A stretch of 37,627 nucleotides of DNA from Chara braunii (taxonomy: Eukaryota > Streptophyta > Charophyceae > Charales > Characeae): positions 958,973 to 996,599 of the forward strand of contig BFEA01000359.1 in assembly GCA_003427395.1 (NCBI GenBank). The letters run 5' to 3'. Under the pieces are notes generated by a model. The model worked only from the letters and a program-made list of their open reading frames with translations, searched no databases and was not told where the DNA came from. The position numbers and the translations under genes were made by a program. Below are positions 1 through 9,137 of this stretch, one piece after another (position 1 is the first letter of the stretch; the number at the start of each line of letters is the position of its first letter).

Positions 1-22
1 TTTTTTGAAAACACACCCGCCA

Positions 23-60
23 GTGCTAGTGGTGCTGATAAGAGCAGTCACCACTAGCAC
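23..60. repeat. Short palindrome (12-bp arms)
   Basis: GTGCTAGTGGTG at 23-34 is the exact reverse complement of CACCACTAGCAC at 49-60, with a 14-nt loop. Part of the motif repeats at 61-69. A related ACTAGCACTTTT sequence occurs at about 5347-5358, just outside the right arm of the 5-kb inverted pair. It may be subterminal sequence of the same transposon. Function unknown. Confidence 0.6.
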
Positions 61-74
61 CACTAGCACTTAGG

Positions 75-213
75 GCAAGTCTCCATCTATTGGTGGGGAG
101 CATCACCTGCTGGAAAACGGGTCCAGCGTCCCTTACACAGACTAAGATTGGAATACAACTGTTGTGGGGTCCTGCCAGCATTGATTACCCTGGGGTCCAG
201 GGGATTGACTGAG
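75..213 (+). repeat. Left arm of a ~5.1-kb inverted repeat pair
   Basis: This stretch is similar to the reverse complement of 5043-5195, and both copies read inward. Shared landmarks in order are an ATCTATT-GTGGGGAGCA block, GCTGG-AAA-CGGGTCCAGCGTCCC, then GCCAGCATTGATTACCCTGG and CCAGGGGATT-ACTGAGCAG. The landmarks themselves form hairpins (GCTGGA/TCCAGC and CCCTGG/CCAGGG). The arrangement is that of terminal inverted repeats of a DNA transposon, or of two copies of one small element inserted in opposite directions. No transposase is recognisable between them. Confidence 0.6.
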
Positions 214-649
214 CAGGATACTGAAGCCGGGGGGGGACCTCTTCGCCTTGCATCAGGCGCCCGATATACTTCTACCTGCTAGTCCCTACTCCCTTTTTCC
301 AACAAGAATTGTAGGTGCTGGGGCCTGTCCAGCCAGCCATATCTTTAGGTAGACCGACCAGGTGTTAGGGGGGGATGAGGAGGCAGGTTCTGCATCCAGG
401 GGGTGACTGGGGCAGAGACCTAGTCCTCCTATTCCCTTTCTCCCTCCTGACCGATCTCACCCTGGTTGTGATGGATGGGCGCCACAGTGTCACGGCCAAA
501 CCAGCTCAGTTCAACTAAGGTGTTGTGTGATGGGGGGAAGAGATCAGGGAACTTAGAGGCCGGGGGGAGTGGGATGTCGCTGGAGATTTCAGTCCATCTA
601 TGGAAAAGCAGTCAATAATCCTTCTGAGATTTGTCTAGGCGATCGTTGC
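214..649. other. Non-coding, no feature recognised
   Basis: GC- and purine-rich sequence with stop codons in all frames. It lies downstream (on the minus strand) of the LINE remnant and could include that element's 3' UTR. I see no RNA gene or poly(A) tail. Confidence 0.4.
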
Positions 650-2110
650 CATCTAACAGCCAACCATCCCATTGTATCCATGCAATCCGTCCCCCCTGTT
701 CCACCCCAACCAATCCATGCAAAATTTGTTTAGCTTTTGGGTAATGTCAGTTCTTTTTGTGAGAGCTTTCATTTCTTGTACCGTTTTCTTCCACCGAGCT
801 CTGATTACTGTTTCGATCCTGTCTTTGATCATTTCCAATGTTTCCCCACTTGCGACATGGACATTTTCAAGTACTAGGATGCATCTGCGTCGCCAAATGG
901 CTCATAGTACAGCTCCCCTCCCAATCCTAAATAAGTTGGATGTGAAGGACGAGGATTGGGCAGTCCAGTGACCGGTTAGCAGGGCCCTCCATTCCCATGG
1001 CCAGTCCGTGTCTGTGTCCAAATGGTTCCAGATTCGGACCCATCCACGCCATGTAAGAATAGGGGCGGGGCACTGCAGGAAGAGGTGTTCTATTGTCTCG
1101 TTGATCTTTCGAGAGGGGAAACCTTCCTTGCATGCATGGCACCAAGGGAGTGCCACCCCTTTCTGCTCCAGGTGAGTATGATCAATGAGCCATGCATTTG
1201 TTCAAAGGCAATGATGGTTGATCTGCCATTGAAGCGACGCGGATATGGCTGGTTTATTTTTCACCTGTTTGAACCATTTAATGGGTCTCAGGTAATCCAT
1301 TGGAACATTGAGGTGACGTGCCCATCGATCAATAATGAGATCTCTAAGGTTTATTATAGTCCTGAGCATCCGATAGGTGGCTTTAACTTCTAGTGTATGG
1401 AGGTACCGATATCTAGGTTTTCCGTTTTCTGTTGGAATCTTCCATCTCCATTCCGCTATGTCCATGGGGAGATCCTGGATTGGCACCTCTGACCAGAAGG
1501 CCACCCAGGATTCGTTTACGCTTAGGACTCTGACTCTGTGAAGTATCCTAACATCAATCCAGAAGACTTCGTCCGACACCCCTCTGATCAAGTGATTCTG
1601 TTGTGTTCGATAATACAGATTAACCAGCGCCTCCCCTGGTCTCGCTGTTATTACTTGCCCCACCCGGGTTGCGTCCCCACTTAGCACGACCCAATCCTCT
1701 TCCACTACAGTTGGCCCCCGTCGAAGAATCCGCACCTATGCGAGTGGGAGGGCAAAGAGGATCTGGTCTAGTCTTTCCCCAACCCTGTGGCAATGGGGGA
1801 GCTTCTCTCTCAGCTGTTCCTCTGAAAACTAGTTATTTTTGGACTGGTCCCATAGGTGTCAAATTCTTGTAATCCCGTTTTTCACCCACCCACTCCACGG
1901 GCTACATGAGCTGAGAAACACCCTTCCTTGCCGATCCGTTACCCAACGGTTCCCGAAAAGCGGTTGACGAGCAACTTCTTCCTATCTTTCGGGAAATGGC
2001 CTATCCGGGAGCGGGAGTCTCCTCCAGTCCTTGATTAGTTTGGCCCAGAAGTCGTTTTTCCGCAGATCCCGGCGGGCTGCTGCACGATCCGAGTGTGGTC
2101 GGGGTCTGGA
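650..2110 (-). pseudogene. LINE (non-LTR) ORF2 C-terminal remnant
   Basis: On the minus strand one frame can be followed from about 2110 down to a stop at 653 with no frameshift but six in-frame stops: 1982-1984 TAG, 1859-1861 TGA, 1829-1831 TAG, 1736-1738 TAG, 1202-1204 TGA and 902-904 TGA. The upstream part has the pattern of the region after RT in plant LINEs: QPLFGNRWVTD, then NGITRI and LWD. Around 1060-1140 lies a zf-RVT type motif, C-x2-C followed by ETIEHLFLQCP. The RT catalytic core and endonuclease are absent, so this is a 5'-truncated copy, as usual for LINEs. Stops without frameshifts suggest point-mutation decay, for example deamination of CAG and CGA codons. The LINE call rests on motifs recalled, not on a search. 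Confidence 0.7.
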
Positions 2111-2164
2111 TGGGGGGCTAGGGATTGTCCAAAAGACATCATCCTTGTGTATGTTAATAGTCCA

Positions 2165-2379
2165 ATCAGGGCTGGATGGGGCAGGTGGGGTCCTGCTTAG
2201 CCTTGGTGCCTATAACCGTGCGGCAGGGCTCGTCCAACTTGCTTCAATCAGGACGGGATGAGATAGGTGGGGTCCTATTTAGCCCTGGTGCCTACAGCCG
2301 ATGTCCTGTTAAATCAACCTCATTCAGGAGGGTGATAATCCTGAGTGGTAGACAAGGAGGGTGATAATCCTGAGTGGTA
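2165..2379. repeat. Two short direct repeats
   Basis: A ~55-bp unit with GGTGGGGTCCT..TTAGCC.TGGTGCCTA occurs near 2183-2214 and again near 2260-2294. Just downstream a 25-bp unit (AGGAGGGTGATAATCCTGAG and following) is tandemly duplicated at 2326-2350 and 2355-2379 with a 29-bp period. No coding or RNA function is evident. Confidence 0.6.
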
Positions 2380-2495
2380 CACACTGAGGTAGGATCCCGA
2401 GGGTAAGGGTGTGCCAGGGAGAAATAATGAAAGTGGTAGGTTGGGAGGGAATCTCATAAGGAAAGGGACCTCTATACAACACAACGGACCTCTAT

Positions 2496-3026
2496 GCAAT
2501 TGCGCCCTCCCGTCACAAACCTACCTCCCGCCCTTACAACCCCGATCCCACCACCACACCTCCTCTTGGTAAAAACGCTTGCTCCCTTCTACACCCCGTA
2601 CCCCTCTCACACGCCCTCACAATGTTCCTCCTCTTCGACCAAAAGCACAACACCGCAGGATGGCGCCTCTCATGTTCCTCCACGTAGTGCCCAATAAACT
2701 TTGTCTAACCACTCTCCTCTACCAAACCACCTTCCACTCGCCTAGTGATGGAAGCCATGAGAGGGTGACTACCATCACCAGGCGAGTGGAAGGTGGTTTG
2801 GTCGAGGAGAGTGGTTAGACAAAGTTTATTGGGCACTGCGTGGAGGAACATGAGAGGCGTCATCCTGCAGTGCTGTGCTTTTGGTCGAAGAGGAGGAACA
2901 TTGTGAGGGCGTGTGAGAGGGGTACGGGGTGTGGAGGGAGCAAGCGTTCTTACCAAGAGGAGGTGTGGTGGTGGGATCGAGGTTCTAAGGGCGGGAGGTA
3001 GGTTTGTGACGGGAGGGCGCAATTGC
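2496..3026. repeat. Near-perfect long inverted repeat (256-bp arms, 20-nt loop)
   Basis: The left arm 2496-2751 and right arm 2772-3026 are reverse complements with about 11 differences, roughly 96% identity. They are separated by only 20 nt (2752-2771). Both outer ends carry the palindrome GCAATTGC. Short reading frames on opposite strands mirror each other only because the DNA is inverted. A transcript crossing it would fold into a ~255-bp hairpin. It could be a foldback transposon or MITE, or an inverted duplication that feeds small-RNA production. No target-site duplication was recognised. Confidence 0.85.
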
Positions 3027-3848
3027 AAACGACGATACCCTCTTCATCTCTTTGGACTACTGTGAGGGGCGGCTCGCAGGCTCAGCAGTGAACCTCACGA
3101 TGTGGTTTGGGCTGCTGTGATTGTGGTTCAAGCGACGGTCTGTTTATCTTCATTGTCCGACTTTATTGAGGTGGCGGATTAGTATAGTCAACCACAGGTA
3201 GCCGGGTGCTTAACAGATGATGAAGGAAAGGAGGTGAGGTTTGGAGGGGGGAGGGGGAGGTCTTTTTTTTTTTGTTTATGGTAAGGTTCCTCTTCTTTGC
3301 ACCCATCTAAAATTGCTGTGTTCCGACTACTAAAAGTCCTACTATAGTCCCAATGATCATTAAAGCTTGTCCTGGACAGGTTTCCAACGTTTTTCGTGAG
3401 CTCAAAGCTAGTGCTATCTCGTCCTTTGACTCCCTGTTCAATATCTCGATAAGATTCCGGATCCTTTAACTCATTTCATTTTCTGATCTTAAATTGTTGT
3501 TTTGGTTCTAGTTTAGCTTCCCAATTTGTTGAGTCTATTTTCGATCTATCTGCGAGAACTTTGAGAACTAAAAATCAGATTGTAATATAGTAAATATACT
3601 AAATTCGGATAAGTCATCTTAAAATTGTAAAATCGAAGTTTACTTCGTGGATGATCTTCCTGTTCCGAGGTTCGAAAGTCAGATTGTAATTATGAGGTCG
3701 AAATATTTGTTATAATGCTTACTCGTCTAATTGGAATTGTTCTGATTTCTTCTGATGTTAATTCCTGAATCCCTCCTGGGGGAATATTGCTGAAGGAAGT
3801 TTTCAATGGTATTCTCAAATTATTCTAAAATTATCTTGGTTTTAGTTG
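3027..3848. other. Non-coding, AT-rich
   Basis: No reading frame of note. It contains a purine-rich stretch (3219-3262) ending in a T-tract and then AT-rich unique-looking sequence. I see nothing else. Confidence 0.4.
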
Positions 3849-5020
3849 TGCTTTGGCTGCTGATGGTGATTGGGTTTTGAACATGGGCTCCGTGGGATGG
3901 CCAAGTGAAGCATCTTGTGGAGTTTTGGGGGACTTGTTTTGAAGTAAGGGGCAAGGGGCATGAAATGATTCTTCACAAGGATGGAGAGGGGGATGGAATA
4001 GGGCTGCTCGACGGGTACTGGCTAGGGTGAGCCGTTATCAGATGCGATTGGCGTTGAGTAGTTCAGGCTGTTTGATGGGTACCGGTTGATGAGGGCGAGC
4101 CTTGGCACGATTGGCGTTGGGTAGTGCTGGTTCACCTCCTTGAGGACGGATACTGGAATTCTTGCGGGGGCAAGGAATTTCAAGATGATGATGGTGCTCG
4201 GCCCCTGCTGAGATGAGGTCCTCTGAAGTTCTTTATGAGGACGGAGTTCGGGAGGACGGATGAGATTTGGATGGAGGAAGTTGCTGGTGGATGTGATTGG
4301 CGCCGAGTATCTCGGCGGGTACCAGCCACTGCCAGTGGTCACTAACTCCACCTGGATCAGCTTAAGGTTCTTCCTCTCGGTGATGGAGGCAAGAATTTTC
4401 TGCTTGTCTGTTTCACGGGTTACATGTTTTTCTGAATTTGACCTATCCTGGTTAGCCTAATCCTTTTTGGGCTTAAGTTTGGCTTCTGATGGTGATTGTG
4501 TTTGTGGGCTCTGCGGGATAGCCAAGTGGAGCGTCTTGTGGAGTTTGGGGGGACTTGTTTTGAAGTAAGGGGCAAGGGGCATGAAATGATTCTTTGCAAG
4601 GACGGAGAGGGGGTGGAATAGGGCTGCTCGACGGGTACCGGCTAGGGGGAGCTCTTATCAGATGCGATTGGCGTCGGGTAGTCCTGGTTCACCTCCCTGA
4701 CGACGGGGACCGGAATTCTTGTGGGGGCAAGGAATTTCAGGGTGATGATGGTGCTCGGCCCCTGCTGAGACGAGGTCCTCTGGAGTTCCCTACGAGGACG
4801 GAGTTTGGGAGGACGGATGAGATCTGGGTGGAGGAAGTTCGTGGTGGATGTGATTTGCGCCGAGTATCTCGGCGGGTACCACCCACTGGCCACTAACTCC
4901 ACCTGGATCAGCTTGAGGTTCTTCCTTTCGATGATGGAGGCAGGATTGTTCTGCTTGTCTGTTTCAGGGGTTACATGTTTTTCTAAATTTGACCCATCCT
5001 GGTTTTTCCTGACATAGCAT
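3849..5020. repeat. ~0.6-kb tandem direct duplication
   Basis: Unit 1 (about 3849-4465) and unit 2 (about 4474-5020) share the same landmarks in order: TGATGGTGATTG, CTTGTTTTGAAGTAAGGGGC, AAGGGGCATGAAATGATTCTT, GGGCTGCTCGACGGGTAC, TCAGATGCGATTGGCG and TACATGTTTTTCT. Unit 1 carries about 70 bp not found in unit 2 (around 4050-4125), itself a partial local duplication of the GGGTAC..GATTGGCGT part. On the minus strand both units have related short ORFs (4022-4351, 4642-4902), an effect of duplication rather than evidence of a gene. Confidence 0.8.
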
Positions 5021-5042
5021 AGTCCTTTTCATTTTCATTATC

Positions 5043-5195
5043 ATCAAAGGACGTTCCCTGCTCAGTTAATCCCCTGGATTCCAGGGTAATCAATGCTGGC
5101 AGGGGGAGGTCCTCTCAATTTTTCTTAAAAAATGTCCTTATGGGACGCTGGACCCGGTTTCCAGCACATGCTGCTCCCCACGAATAGATTGGAGC
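5043..5195 (-). repeat. Right arm of the ~5.1-kb inverted repeat pair
   Basis: Inverted partner of 75-213, with matching order CTGCTCAGTTAATCCCCTGG, GGTAATCAATGCTGGCAGG, GGGACGCTGGACCCGG and CTCCCCACGAATAGATTGG. It is bounded on its outer side by an A-tract (5202-5219). A third, more diverged relative of the outermost part (CTCACCAATAGACGGAGC and an A-tract) lies at about 6470-6534. Confidence 0.6.
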
Positions 5196-5415
5196 ATTTG
5201 TAAAAAAAAAAAAAAAAAAGGAGATAGGGAAGTCGAAAACCACATGAGGGCTTGTTATTTTTTATCATTTTTTATTTTTTGGATATGCTTATTATAGGTG
5301 GGTGGATCATATTCGTTTTCCTTTTTCTTTCTTAGAGCACAGTCACACTAGCACTTTTCTAGCTGGAAAGGAAAGGAAGACAGCAGCCCGGCAAGACTGC
5401 CTCAGCATGAGCACG

Positions 5416-5460
5416 GAACTAAATTTCTCGATTTATGTGTGTCATCCTTGCGCAGGGGCC

Positions 5461-5491
<31 letters not shown>

Positions 5492-5505
5492 CACAGAACT
5501 AAATT
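5416..5505 (-). pseudogene. U6: U6 snRNA retropseudogene with 10-bp target-site duplication
   Basis: Read on the minus strand from 5491 down to about 5420, the sequence matches U6 from AAAATTGGAACG through the ACAGAGA box, GATTAGCATGGCCCC, TGCGCAAGGATGACAC and AAATCGAGAAAT. The 5' stem-loop of U6 (about 21 nt) is missing. GAACTAAATT occurs on both sides (5416-5425 and 5496-5505), the expected 10-bp duplication of a LINE-type retroposition. No Pol III TATA or upstream element precedes it, so it is not a working gene. Confidence 0.85.
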
Positions 5506-5535
5506 GATACGCCCTTTCAACGTCTTCCGCAATGC

Positions 5536-5844
5536 ATGCTCACAAAGGAAACCAAGGCAAACATAACCAGAGGAACACGAAAGGAAAAAACAGTATGCCA
5601 AGTCCTCAAAGTAATACGTTCGCAAAGAACTAACACAACCAGTGCGGTAGATCCCCGACGCGTTTCGTCCGTCCCGCACACGGACTCTTCAGGGGGAGAA
5701 GAAGAAGAAGACAACCACACTGCCAACACTACCGCAAGGATCATGGATGCCATACAACAGCCTTGCCCCCAATGTATAGCTACCCTACGCCTGCACGTGG
5801 CCAAACGAAAAGAGCGCAATTACCGTGGCACTGGATGTATCTGA
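5536..5844 (+). other. Open frame, probably not a gene
   Basis: A 102-codon open frame with a low-complexity acidic stretch. It runs antisense through the candidate ribozyme and has no recognisable domain. I read it as incidental. Confidence 0.2.
5652..5697 (-). ncRNA. Candidate hammerhead ribozyme
   Basis: On the minus strand the full catalytic core is present: CTGAAGA (5692 to 5686; CUGANGA consensus), then helix II GTCCGT/ACGGAC (5685-5680 with 5672-5667) closed by a 7-nt loop, then GAAA (5666-5663), a very short helix III within ACGCGT, and a GTC cleavage triplet ending at 5657. Helix I is TCCCC (5697-5693) with GGGGA (5656-5652). Core, helix II and cleavage site are all consistent. The tiny, self-complementary helix III resembles type I hammerheads of Penelope-like elements and schistosome satellites, which often work as dimers. 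Beyond 5 bp helix I is not paired, and loop-loop contacts cannot be judged. Confidence 0.7.
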
Positions 5845-6497
5845 CTGCAATCAGGTAGGGAATTAGTACAAAAATTCCTAGTGTGAGCATGCCCTCACCT
5901 TGGTATAGAGTATGCTTCGCTGTGAGAAGCGGTGGTACGCGTTCCATCACTGCGGCTGCTATCAAGTTGGTCTCGTTTAGGGCAAACAGCCTCCCTGCAC
6001 CCCACCCACCAGATGCCAAAACGACAAGAACTATAGTGGGCCTACTTTCCCACGTTCTTTTTTTTTTTTTTTAATAATCTTTCCATGTTCTCGTGGACGA
6101 TACAGCCTCTGGGCATATTCATACTGCGACCTTTTGCTCTAAGCTGTGGATGCAATTGCGGTCACATTCATCTGGTTTCTGGATGTAAGTGCAGTCAGAT
6201 ACATTTAGCGAAGTCCTCGTGTGGGTACGTTTCTTTATTCTCCAGAGTTGGTGGCCACACGATGACTTTTTCAGCGGAGCCTGCCCGTCTATATGCCGAC
6301 ATACATCCTGGCAAAGCCGTAACGTGAGTACGTTCTTAGGGCTCTCGAAGGAAAGGTAGCAAACACTGACCAAAAGCTCAGAGGTTTCTAGACCCACATG
6401 GGATCGCAAGGGCGGATTCATGACTTGTTCATCGATGGGAGCATGGCCCCGATTGCCAACTTGTGAAGCTCCTCACCAATAGACGGAGCTTTCCCCC

Positions 6498-6536
<39 letters not shown>

Positions 6537-6775
6537 TGGAGCGTTCCCAGCAGCAAGGAGCAGTCCTATGGCTCCGTACAGGATCACCCCGCCAATAGAT
6601 GAGGCCTCGGCAACATCAAGGAGCTGTAGACTGCTGAAAAGATCACCCGGCATAGGCGCATTATAACTTTTTCCACACAGATCTGGACGTGACTACGGTC
6701 AGATGCATCCAGGTCCGGCCGTAAATTACTGTCACATTGAGGAAAGTGCTACCGTAGTGTGAGTACGCCCTCAGT
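5829..6775. repeat. Cluster of related palindromic transposon-end motifs
   Basis: Variants of TGGATGTAWCTGC-GTCAGATACATCC occur at about 5831 (as TGGATGTATCTGACTGCAAT), 6148, 6178 and 6683. A second motif, GTGTGAGYAYGCCCTCA, occurs at 5882 and 6757, with a looser copy at 6324. They look like ends of several nested copies of one small inverted-repeat element. A T-tract (6057-6072) interrupts the cluster. No transposase is seen. Confidence 0.45.
6470..6680. repeat. Diverged TIR-like copy with a 36-A tract
   Basis: CTCCTCACCAATAGACGGAGC followed by 36 As (6499-6534) resembles the outer end of the arm at 5043-5219. A second partial copy (CGCCAATAGATGAGG) lies at about 6591. Probably fragments of the same element family. 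Confidence 0.4.
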
Positions 6776-7181
6776 TCCACACAAAAAAGGGATGGGATCC
6801 CAAGCGAGAGATGAGGTGAAAATTCCGTGAAATGCATCTTGGAGAAATGCAGCTTGGAGGCTAAGTAGGGTAAGGAGTGCCCTTATCACCTTCCGATTGA
6901 GTGCTTTACTGAAACCGGGAGGAGGGGCCGATTTTGCCCTGTGCGCCATGAAAAAACGAACCCCGCGCGGATGCACCTGGCCGCTGCTGCCAGCCGTTTC
7001 TTGGCAGGTCCAAACCTCCGTGTTAACCGCTGCTGTGTTGTTTTTCAAGGGGGAAATTAATATATTTGAGAAGTGAGTATTGATAATGAAAAAAAATCAT
7101 GTTATTTATATTTTACTTAATTTCTCTATATAGAGAAAAAATATTAAGAAATAAATGAAAGATTTTAGGGGCAACGGCTCG

Positions 7182-7758
7182 TGGGTCACAACCCACGTTT
7201 TGAATGGGCAAAAAAAACAGTCGTCCGCAGGTCCGTCCCGACCGTAGTTCAAAACGGCAATAATAACAGTGGCCCGCGTTATACTCATGGTGCCTGTTGG
7301 AAACAGGCATTTTTGTCTTCTTCTTCTTCTTCTTCTTCTTCTTCTTCTTCTTTTTTTTTTTTTTTTAATCCGTCGTATGCTCGCGGCTGGAACGGGAAAA
7401 AAAAAAAAAAACAAAAAAAAACACAAATCATGGTCGGGCCACGCCGGGGTTTGGCCGATCTGGGGTGTGGCCGAGACATCTCGGCCATGGCCAATCTGGG
7501 GTGTGGCCCAGACATCTCTGCCGTGGCCCAACCATGGGGCCGAAACACCTTTTTTTTTTTTTCATTCCAGCAGCGGCGCGACCATACGACGGACAAAAAA
7601 AAAAGAAAAAAAAGAAAAAGAAAACAACTGTTGTTTGATTAAAAAAAAGAAAAAAAAAGTAAAAAAAAGTGATGTTTCTTTTGCCGTTTTGAACTTGGAC
7701 GACGAAGATGTTACCATTAAGTGGTTTTTTGGCCGTTTTGAACTTAAAGTGTGACCCA
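7182..7758. mobile_element. 577-bp inverted-repeat element (MITE-like)
   Basis: TGGGTCACA at 7182-7190 is inverted as TGTGACCCA at 7750-7758. Inside, GTTCAAAACGGC (about 7248) is inverted as GCCGTTTTGAAC (7683 and 7733). Further in, TCCGTCGTATG (about 7370) is inverted as CATACGACGGA (about 7583). The centre is a 36-bp tandem repeat of TGGCC-ATCTGGGGTGTGGCC (from about 7452). A (TTC)n tract (7316-7351) and A/T tracts lie between. Nested inverted arms around a tandem core fit a foldback or MITE element. No coding capacity. A target-site duplication is not clear. Confidence 0.55.
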
Positions 7759-7803
7759 GGGGCAGTTATCCCAAGATTTTATTACGGCCCCAGTGCCCAA
7801 GGA

Positions 7804-7925
7804 AGGGCATGAAACAAGAGCAACTCACTCCCTGCTTGCTCTTTTCCTCGGGCATGAAACAAGAGCAAGTCCCTCCCTGCTTGCTCTTTTCTCTCCCTGC
7901 TTGCTCTTTTGTCATGCACGTCCTT
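7804..7925. repeat. Direct and inverted short repeats
   Basis: GGGCATGAAACAAGAGCAA occurs at about 7806 and 7850, each followed by CTCCCTGCTTGCTCTTTTC. AAGAGCAA and TTGCTCTT can pair within each unit to form a hairpin. The TTGCTCTT half is present a third time at about 7901. Confidence 0.6.
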
Positions 7926-8218
7926 GGGTGTGAGGTTGAGAGTGTTGGGCTTAGACACTGCTGTTATCCAGTGCGAGGTGAGGGATAATGAAAAGGGAGA
8001 CACAAGTTCTGGCAACAAAGCTCAGTTAAAAAAAAAGAAAAAAAAAAAGAAGCAAAAGCTGAGTCCTTGAATTAGCTGGGCCACCCATGGGCGGCCCCAC
8101 CTCATCTCTGATGACTGCTGTTGGGGCGGGGGGCAAACATGCAATACCTTCATTGCCAGGTAGCTATGCTTCCAGGGGTCCCCTCTAAGTAGCCTTAGGA
8201 GTAGTGGTAGGTAGGTTA

Positions 8219-8421
8219 AACCACCAGTACTTGGCCCAGCTATCGATGCCGAGCCTGGAATGCCCTTGCTCGCCAATTTTTGCCGAAGCTCTGGGGTACC
8301 GTTTCGAATTTTCTTTGGCTGTCGCTTCCAGCCATTGTGGTCCGGTACCCTGAAGCCCGGAAGTTGCCGGCCATTAACGACAACGGCCCACGGCCGATGT
8401 ATGGGCCAAGTACTGGTGGTT
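8219..8421. mobile_element. 203-bp MITE with 20-bp terminal inverted repeats
   Basis: AACCACCAGTACTTGGCCCA at 8219-8238 is exactly inverted at 8402-8421. A further ~15 bp inward is partly matched. The size and perfect ends fit a non-autonomous DNA transposon. Flanks are A/T-rich and no clear duplication is visible. Confidence 0.7.
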
Positions 8422-8429
8422 GAAAAAAA

Positions 8430-8545
8430 ATAATAAACAGCAACCTCAGTTGGTTTAGGCACGCAAATGACATCCAGAAGGTTGTGGGTTCAATTTTTAG
8501 GACTGTCTGGGGCAGGCTTGGTGCCAACCAACTGAGATAGCTGGC
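8430..8545 (+). mobile_element. tRNA-derived SINE-like sequence
   Basis: CCTCAGTTGGTTTAGGCACG resembles the A-box half of a tRNA (CTCAGTTGGTAGAGCACG), and about 45 nt later GGTTGTGGGTTCAATTTTTAGG resembles the T-arm with B box. The acceptor stem is not paired, so it is not a tRNA gene. The A-box core AGTTGGTT reappears inverted at 8529-8539, so the minus strand carries a similar A-box. It may be a SINE fragment or a fold-back of two fragments. Confidence 0.45.
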
Positions 8546-8615
8546 TTGCTCCCCCTGGTTGGCATTGGTAGGGTCTTCGGCCGTCATAGGGTGTAGTGTG
8601 TTGTCATGTTAACTA

Positions 8616-9030
8616 TAAACAAACTCCAACAAAAAAGCAGTCTGACCAACATGAAGTGTGAGCGTGTTGGAAAAAAAAAACAAAAACAAGGGGGTGTGAG
8701 TCTGTTGTGTTTGTCCGTAGGGAGCAAGTCCTCGGGACGTTTGCGATCAAGGACAAGGCAGTAGTAGGTGGAACTGCCATTTCGTCAAAGTGAACATCTT
8801 TTATTTTTTGAACGAAATTGAAACCGAGTTTTTTCACCGAAAACTCGTCAATCTGCGGATGCTATTACTGCCTCGGGCAGTGCCACCAACAGATGTTTCA
8901 AAACAAAAAGAAAAGGGTGGGACTGGTGGTGGGAGGGGCCCGGCTAACACAAAGACAGATCATTTTGCTGGTAGTACCTGCACGTCCTATTGAGTAACAG
9001 TGGATACTCTCCCCAAACACCACACACAAC

Positions 9031-9075
<45 letters not shown>

Positions 9076-9130
9076 GAAAGTCTAAGGAAACAGTCTGGCA
9101 CAGTCATGCTTTTTTGTTGGAGTTTGTGTA
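8616..9130. mobile_element. TA-flanked inverted-repeat element (Tc1/mariner-type MITE)
   Basis: ACAAACTCCAACAAAAAAGC (8619-8638) is exactly inverted at 9108-9127. One mismatched base lies outside each arm, and then TA on both sides (8616-8617 and 9129-9130), the duplication made by Tc1/mariner transposases. The interior (about 0.5 kb) has no transposase and includes a (CA)n microsatellite (about 9033-9071). Its right edge lies only 8 bp before the first recognisable RT codon of the chromovirus remnant. Confidence 0.7.
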
Positions 9131-9137
9131 CAGTGCC

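Noticed and set aside
2494-3028. Mirror-image proline-rich ORFs on both strands
   Set aside because: They follow from the long inverted repeat; no independent evidence of coding.
7181-7754. Long open frames on both strands in the 7.1-7.75 kb region
   Set aside because: They consist of TTC/GAA and homopolymer runs and inverted-repeat sequence; low-complexity artefacts.
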